Below are positions 57,541 through 64,000 of a stretch of DNA of 64,000 nucleotides, piece by piece. How positions within the stretch are numbered: the stretch's first letter is position 1; every line of letters starts with the position of its first letter. Under the pieces are notes generated by a model. The model saw nothing but the letters and a program-made list of their open reading frames with translations. It did no database searches and had not been told where the DNA came from. Location: assembly GCA_008933995.1 (NCBI GenBank), contig WARS01000014.1:4945192-5009191 (forward strand), in the 5' to 3' direction. The translations under genes and the position numbers were made by a program. The DNA is from Datnioides undecimradiatus (taxonomy: Eukaryota > Chordata > Actinopteri > Lobotiformes > Datnioididae).

Positions 57541-59521
57541 TAACATTTGTTATCTGTGATGGAAAAAACAACAATGTATTTATTAGGTTCAAAGTATAAG
57601 GACTGTTTTGATTACCCAGTTTAGTAATAATACTGATAGCAATGAGGGCTCATTGGGTAATGTTATAATTGAGGAAATGTTACAATACTGAGGTGTGCAA
57701 TTGAATAAACAAATGGGGAACAAAAGGGATATGATGGTTAATGAAGCGGTGAGTCCGAGTAACTCCTTCCTGCTTAAACATTACAATAAGCTTCTCTCTG
57801 CTTTTCAAAAGACGGCTGGCCATTTCACCACCTGAATGCGTTCTTAAAGCTACTGACAGATGGCAAGGCCTCTGTAACTATGGTTACTGTGTTCCAGGAG
57901 AAGCAAAGTGATCCCCGGTGATTTGTTTTTGTTGTACCTTAAGGCAGCGGAGAGTAGTAAAATAACACAATTATCTGCACCTGGGAAGCTTCTTTGATGG
58001 CTGTCGTGCCTTTGTTCCAGTTCACCTCAGACTAGAGAGGGTTCCACTACTGGCTCGAAGGCTGGGATAAGTCCTTTCAAAGGGACCTTTACAAATAATC
58101 AGTAATCTGACACCAATAAGGGCTAGGGTTATCTACAGCATCAAAAGTCACCTTGCCTTTATTGTACCTATATAAATCTGATATAATAAAAAAAATATAA
58201 ATCTGGAGTCAGATTCAGTTTTGATGAGAAGTGATTTACAGGTCTTGACTTCTTTCAAGGCAAAACAGTAAGTATGTACTCCATGTTTACTGTATGAGTA
58301 TTGTGTGTTCATTTGCATGTGTGTCATTTGTTTTTCTCCTGCTTGGCTACGTGAGCTCAGACCATGTTTCCACAACAATACTGAGGTGATAATATCGCGT
58401 ACAAACGCACACGTGGACATAGACTTCTCTGAATCCATTAGGTACCACTGTATATATTGACAAAGAAGTAAAAGGGCGTATTTAGTTAACTAACAAATGT
58501 GCCACTACTAAAGAAGCATTAAACAATTTTAAATTTAAAAAAAAAATCCAATTAACTGGTGTAAATTATTGACCTAAATAAAAATAATACCTCTGTAGAC
58601 AATAGGGGCAACATAGCTGATCAAAGCACCTGATCAAGTAAACATGAAGTAAACTCTGTAGAACCCACTCAGGGTTGCTAGCATCAGCTGTTATTAAACT
58701 GATACACACTGAATGCGGGTGTTCTTATTGTGAAAATGAGTACAATAATTTGACAACACTGCAATGACGTATAAGAATTCAGAAGTTTCCTTCTTATGTA
58801 GAGGTTGAAACAGGAAATGTAGCAATTAAGTTTACCGTGTACATCATTTTGACCAGAAGAAGTCTCACACATTAACACAATAAATTATTTACTTTATGCC
58901 CTAATGTATGGTCTGTAAGAGTACGTAGGCCTAGCTTGTACAAACAGAGCATCACTTAATTGAGGTAGTGCTTACACAAGCTGAGCAACCCATGTTCCAC
59001 AGCAGCCCTGTAGCCTGGCAGCCCATGTTTACTGTCTACGCCTAACTAACTAACTAACTAACAAACTGGCCATATAGGAGGACACCCCCGCCCCATTGGA
59101 CCTCATTAGGAGCAATCAGAACCACAACTATCTCTGTCTCACACACACACACGGGCAAAACATGGACTGAACCAAATCACAACAAACTGACTGGCCTGCC
59201 ACGAAAAATACATTATTTACAAAGCAGTAACGAGGATAGTTGCTAATATTTACCCCTCGCGGTCGATCTCGCGGTACTTTCTTATTAGCTAAAAGGAATT
59301 ATTAGAAAAAGCAACATTTACATCAAAATTTATAATGTTGGTCAATTTTTCACACCGACATTTATTAGGTTAGGTTATTAATAACTAACATAATGAGCTA
59401 CTAACGTAGAAAGTGGCACCTGCAGGCCACAGCCCACTACAGCAATGTTAGTGTTAGTTCATGATGACTAGGCTCTTAAGCACATTAAAGTAAGAATTAC
59501 GAACCTGTGTGGACCACCTAC

Positions 59522-59640
59522 CTTTGTACAAATAGTATCCTGGTGTGTGTTAAATAGCTGCAGGGCCTGTTTAGAAAGAAACCTCTTCTGTCTTCAGTGT
59601 TTAGCACTAATTTGTACCGCAGTGAGCAAACCTCTCGCCG
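59522..59640 (-). other. cystm1: Candidate non-coding first exon of cystm1
   Basis: On the - strand a strong donor (CAAAG|GTAGGT) closes at 59522. It sits just downstream of a CpG- and CCAAT-containing stretch, and the first coding exon needs an upstream 5' exon. The transcription start is not visible; the right limit is a guess. Confidence 0.4.
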
Positions 59641-59810
59641 TCAAAAAAGCCCAGTGCGTATAACGCTCGCGAGGCGTGATGTCATTTGTAGGGCTACGGC
59701 ACAGGGAGTGCTACAGGGTAACAAATGACCCGATTGGCTGTTGGGGCAGCCCGCTGCTCTTAGCGCCCAATCGCAAGCCAGAGCGATGAGTAGGGGGACG
59801 TCAGGGAAAA
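59641..59810 (-). promoter_or_regulatory. cystm1: Candidate cystm1 promoter
   Basis: This short stretch has more CpG (TAACGCTCGCGAGGCG) than its AT-rich surroundings. It carries an inverted CCAAT box (GATTGGCTG at about 59732-59740), a direct CCAAT (GCCCAATCGC near 59766) and a CRE-like GACGTCAG near 59798. It sits upstream of the gene on the correct side for - strand transcription. Inference only. Confidence 0.45.
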
Positions 59811-60372
59811 GAAATGACTCGTGATCATCTGACTTGATGAAAGATTAAATAAGCTTAGATCACCAAGTGTATGACGAAATAAATACGAGATAGACACGCT
59901 AAGATGAGTAACCAGTACACGTTAATCATTGATTAGTGACCTGCTTTCTTTGCCCTTGGAATTTCTATTTAGTCTTTAATAAGCCTATGGAAACTTGGCA
60001 GCTCTGACGCGTCAGTAAAACATAGCCTATTTCTATGAAGTTATATTAATATTAGATCTATTGTGCTATATAGAAATATAAACTCAGGCTGACACGCTTT
60101 TGTTTAACTTCACCCTCCGTTACTCACCTTTTATCAGCATTGTTTGGGTAGCGTGTATTACTGGTTTTCTCCCAGCAGATGTCAGGCTATGCCTAGACTA
60201 TTATTTTCTGAAGCCAAGCGTTTTGTTGTTTTGCCTTTGAACAGGCAAGGGGGTTGTTAAACTGCACGCTGTCTTATTGCATAGGGTAAGTCATTTGCTA
60301 ATGTCTGCATTTTGATTTTTGTTTTCGGAAATGGAATGATCAGCATCACATGCCACTCAGATTATTGTTGTT

Positions 60373-60560
60373 TATTGAGTCCTGAGTGCTTAATTGAATT
60401 GAATTGAATTGATTGAATCCTATCCTATCCTACTACACGCACTATCCTACTACACGCACCTTAAAGGAAGGCTCTCTGCAATCTCGTTGTACCTGTTTTC
60501 TTTTTAACTTGTGCAATGACAATAAAGGCTTTCAATTCAATTCAATTATCAGGACAAATA
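60373..60560 (+). repeat. Repeat remnant with LINE-like tail and TTGAATT/AATTCAA flanks
   Basis: The block has AATTGAATTGAATTGA at its left, a tandem duplication of ACTATCCTACTACACGC around 60425-60458, then GTGCAATGACAATAAAGGC and TTCAATTCAATTCAATT at its right. The 'GTGCAATGACAATAAAG' plus short tandem tail is typical of fish non-LTR element ends. Family not assigned. Confidence 0.5.
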
Positions 60561-62291
60561 CATCGTCTGTGGAACTGTAACAAGTTGTGTTTACAGTAGA
60601 GCAGCCTATACGTGAGTGAGTCTGCTCATTTTCTCAAGAGATGGCCCTGAGACCACTGTGCACATGTCCTGTCAGTGTCAGTGTCAGTGTCTGTGCTCTT
60701 TTTAGTTACAGGCAGTGACGAGACAGTTCACAGACAGAGTGAAGCACACATGCACACACTTGAAAACAAATGCATATGCAACGTATATTATGAGGGCGTG
60801 TTGCATATGCAGCATGTAAAAGACGGTGGTGAATGAAATGTACAACTCCATTGCAAGTAAAAGTCCTGCAGTTACAATAGTACTTGAGGAAGTAGCGCAA
60901 AGTATTATGAGCAAAGTGTACCACACGTTTCAAGTACAAGTGCTCATTAGAAGAATGACATCTGTAAGTGTTAAGTTATTGTATAATATCACCATATGAA
61001 CAACAAACAGCATTTTATGGTGAAGTAGGGTGAGCAGGCTATATTACATATAACTGCATTGGTGCATCATTTTCTATAGATTCTCTAGAAGATGACACCC
61101 CTAATGCATAATGTTATAACTATAGCTATCATATAAGCACACCCATGCACGTGTACTGCACACAAATACATGAGGTGAAGGAGTTGATAAGCTGGGCTGT
61201 GAAACATCATCTCAGTTCCTCCATCAGACATTACATTACACGAGTACACTATGAACACTGTAGCATACCAGCAGCCAGCAGGCATGACAGCTGCCATTGA
61301 CAGTGGAACTTAAAAGGAAATGGTCTCTATTCTGCAAGGTGATACAAGTACATTGTACAATGGTGGTGTAGATAAACACACAGAGCCACAGATCAGTGGT
61401 GCACCCGAGAAACAAGGACCTGACCTTTGCCATATACATAGTAGGCTGTGTTTACAGCTGATACAAAGTTATGCATGGAAAAGATGTTGGTGAAAGGTAC
61501 TATTACTGGGGACAGATTATGCAATAGCCTGGCAGCAGCTCTTAAAGGGCTGATATGAGGCGCAGAGATTCTGCAACAAACAGCAAAGGAATCAAACGCT
61601 TTATTGTAAAATTGAGCCAAATGCAACTCCATGTATTTTGCTCTGTCAGTCTAAATATATTTGTTGTATACTAAAGAGGAAAAATCACAAGTACTTCTTA
61701 TGACCGTCTACACTTTGAGGCCTTCTAGTATAATCTAGTGTAATCTAAAGAAAACAACTAGAGTCTCAAAGCACAGCTGTGATTTCTGAATTGAATTGAA
61801 TATTATCTGACTGGCATCCTCAACGAAAGTCACTCTGTAACAGTTGGCTGAACTCCTGTAATGTAAATGTTTATTAAAATGTAATGTAAATGTAAGTTTG
61901 TGAGTGTGTGTGCATGCATGAGACAAACATGCAGTCTGCTCCAGGCCCTGTCGCCTCCCTGTCATGATAGATGTGATCTAGCAGGTCGTCTGTTAGAGTG
62001 TCTGTTTACATCGTCACCCCGGCAATTCAGCCTGAGTCTGTACCAGCAGCTTTGACAGGAGCACAAAAATAGAGCCTCCTTCAACCAGCCCAACCCTCTT
62101 ACAGGGAAAGTGGAAGCGGAGCAGGGGGTGAGGGGCGGGGGAAGGAGATGAAAAGGGGGAATATTTTGTTTACGGAAAAGGCCAATGGAGTGAGTTGGAG
62201 TTCACTGGAACGGGTGGTCGTCTGGAGTGAAGTTGTTTATGGTGCTACAGGGCTGTTATTTTCCAAAACAACATTTCATGGATGTATGGCC

Positions 62292-62329
62292 ATCAAACCA
62301 CCGACTGGTTTACAAGTCAGTGGTTTGAT
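62292..62329. repeat. Short inverted repeat (15-bp arms, one mismatch)
   Basis: The arms ATCAAACCACCGACT (62292-62306) and AGTCAGTGGTTTGAT (62315-62329) pair with a single G-T type mismatch around an eight-base loop. Confidence 0.85.
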
Positions 62330-64000
62330 TTAATATCTCTAACAGAACCTTGTGTAACATTTTCACTATTATGGTCACTATTTTAATTCTAAATGATGTG
62401 TGTGATGCAGCAATGTATAGACTTTTCTTTCTCCTGTTTTACTTTTCTATTTTTTTTTTACCTCTGAAATATATGCTGATGTAATTACATTCCATCATGT
62501 CTTTACAATAACAACATGGTCAACTGTAGAATGCAAGAACACTTTGGCTCAGTGACGGATACCCTGTCCAGAAGGACGCTGGCATGCTTATATGTCACTG
62601 TCACATGTCTGTGGACAAAAGTACCAGCAATGACCTCCTACTCTGACTACCATTACAAACATTACTTGACGTAAATATGCAAAATGGCCAATGGAAACTC
62701 ACTGTATGTTGGAAATTAAGCGTAGCTGTGATTGGGGGCAGTGAGTTGTAAATGACTTTTACATTAAACACAAGCCTATACATAAATCAATATCCACAAC
62801 AGCTACAGAAGAGCAATAATGCTATCGTGCAGATGCATAGGGGAGGTGGATTTCACATGCATAATGTACATCAGTCAGTTATTATACAAGGTGAACAAAC
62901 ATTGAGCCTATTAACACAATGACACATGTGCATGTGCCTGCTCTAAAGCCATTCACAGTTGTGTTTGTACATTGGAGCCCATCCCATAACAGGACGTGGA
63001 ATGATCTCATCAGTACTGGTGCACTACTGTGTGTCACCAAAAACTTGTGAATAGGAGTGTAGGTGTGTGTACTCACTGGGACAGCGGGGGGTCGGTATGG
63101 AGTATGTTTGAGTATCATTTTCAGTTTCATATCTCCCCCTGTTTCAGACAGGAAATCTCTAAAAACCACGTGACTGGAACATGCAGAGCTTTTCAAAATC
63201 ACCTGGCACCTGGCCTTGTTCTCACGTGTGCCGCAGACAAACACAGACGCGCACTTGTTTAAACAGCACATGCAGGTCAACTGGCACGTTTTACAAAAAC
63301 AGCCAATGTGCTCATGAACCTTAGGCTGATTAAGTATTACCCTGACTTTTGGCAAAAACAGTTATCTTATCATTCTGCACTGCTGTGGGTCCCGTCTGGA
63401 TCCAGTATTTGCTGTAGGGCACAGTAACAGTATGGTGCGCAGCAAGTGTACATGCTTTTTCGAGATGGATCAAATACTGAGCGCGTGTTTAAACCTGCGC
63501 ATGGATTTATTATAAAAAAACGACTCAATAAATCAGATCCTCCTCAGCTGTCCGCTTAAACGCAATGCAAAGTCGTTGCCAGTCACATCTGCAAGGCTGT
63601 GGGACATGGAACAGCTGAGGAGACTGACCCACATCACTAACATACGCATGATGTAGACGGTCCTGCTTATCTACTCTCATCTGAAGAATGAAGATATACC
63701 TTGACATCAGCAGTAGCTTGTGGTGGTATTAGTGCTGATGTCTGTCTCAACACAAGTCATATATACTCCATAAATACACAATTACATATTTGAAATAACT
63801 TACTGGTCAAATACCAGCAGGTGTCACACTCCAACCACCCACCCCCCACATTGCAGAGTGGTTTCAATATGTCTGGCCTTTGGGCTGCAGCTGCCCTCAT
63901 TCCATAAGACCAGGCCTACCCCTACATTTACCCTCCCTAATCTACAGATCAGTGTCTGGAACAAGCAGGCATATGTAGCCCTGACCCATAGTGTGAGAGG

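Larger units (their letters stand above)
55568..59521 (-). other. cystm1: cystm1 5' intron, about 4.0 kb
   Basis: Inferred from the acceptor at 55568 and a strong donor (CAAAG then GTAGGT) at 59521 on the - strand. It contains (GT)n at 56178-56215, a perfect hairpin at 56685-56732, a repeat copy at 57265-57540 and a (CTAA)n run at 59041-59062. No open frame here looks coding. Confidence 0.55.
59811..64000. other. Upstream of cystm1: no gene recognised
   Basis: Open frames here are short and show no family resemblance I can name. I looked for neighbours known near human CYSTM1 (such as an HB-EGF-like EGF module) and did not find one. The region holds a LINE-tail-like repeat at 60373-60560 and a hairpin at 62292-62329. 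Confidence 0.6.

Noticed and set aside
62882-63355. 157-residue - strand frame with several cysteines (CFCKTCQLTCMCCLNKC)
   Set aside because: The cysteine pattern fits no family I know, there is no supporting splice or codon signal, and the end is not conserved-looking. Could be tested by transcript data.
63525-63707. 60-residue - strand frame near the right edge
   Set aside because: Too short and without recognisable motif; kept out of the annotation.

Overview
The window is vertebrate genomic DNA, almost certainly from a ray-finned (probably percomorph) fish. The evidence is GT-AG introns carrying long (CA)n tracts, a Tc1-like transposon with IR/DR-type ends, and several interspersed repeats whose sequence I recognise from teleost genomes. 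A compact teneurin gene also fills three quarters of the window.

From 2,055 to 48,893 on the + strand lie 32 consecutive exons of a teneurin gene. They start at the juxtamembrane/transmembrane exon and end at the stop codon, so the exons for roughly the first 300 intracellular residues lie upstream of the window. The splice phases are compatible across all 32 exons. The joined reading frame is about 2,463 residues and runs in order: transmembrane segment, extracellular linker, eight EGF repeats, Cys-rich and transthyretin-like region, FN-plug, NHL beta-propeller, YD-repeat shell with an RHS-core motif, antibiotic-binding-like linker, Tox-GHH domain and the C-terminal TCAP peptide. Remembered sequence similarity favours teneurin-2 (tenm2) over the other paralogues. 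Two exons are microexons, one of 27 nt between EGF7 and EGF8 and one of 21 nt in the propeller. They match the known alternative inserts A and B.

A 3' UTR with several AATAAA signals runs from 48,894 to about 50,600. Convergent to tenm2 on the - strand is a small complete gene, cystm1: two coding exons (55,548-55,257 and 53,138-53,035) encoding 131 residues, with a Pro/Gly/Tyr-rich N-terminus and a Cys-rich C-terminal membrane segment. A probable non-coding first exon and a CCAAT-containing promoter lie near 59,520-59,810. TENM2 and CYSTM1 are both on human 5q (known), which fits the paralogue call. From about 59.8 kb to the right end I recognise no gene.

Mobile DNA includes a complete but disabled Tc1-like element (7,443-8,948) with TA duplications, several MITE or SINE-like repeats, and a (GATTA)n array next to a LINE-like 3' tail. 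I found no CRISPR array, tRNA, rRNA or prokaryote-like system. The points most worth a second look are the two microexons, fish-specific changes in the C-terminal part of the protein (a polybasic run and a short deletion), extra glycine-rich loops in the propeller, and a perfect 21-bp hairpin in the cystm1 intron.
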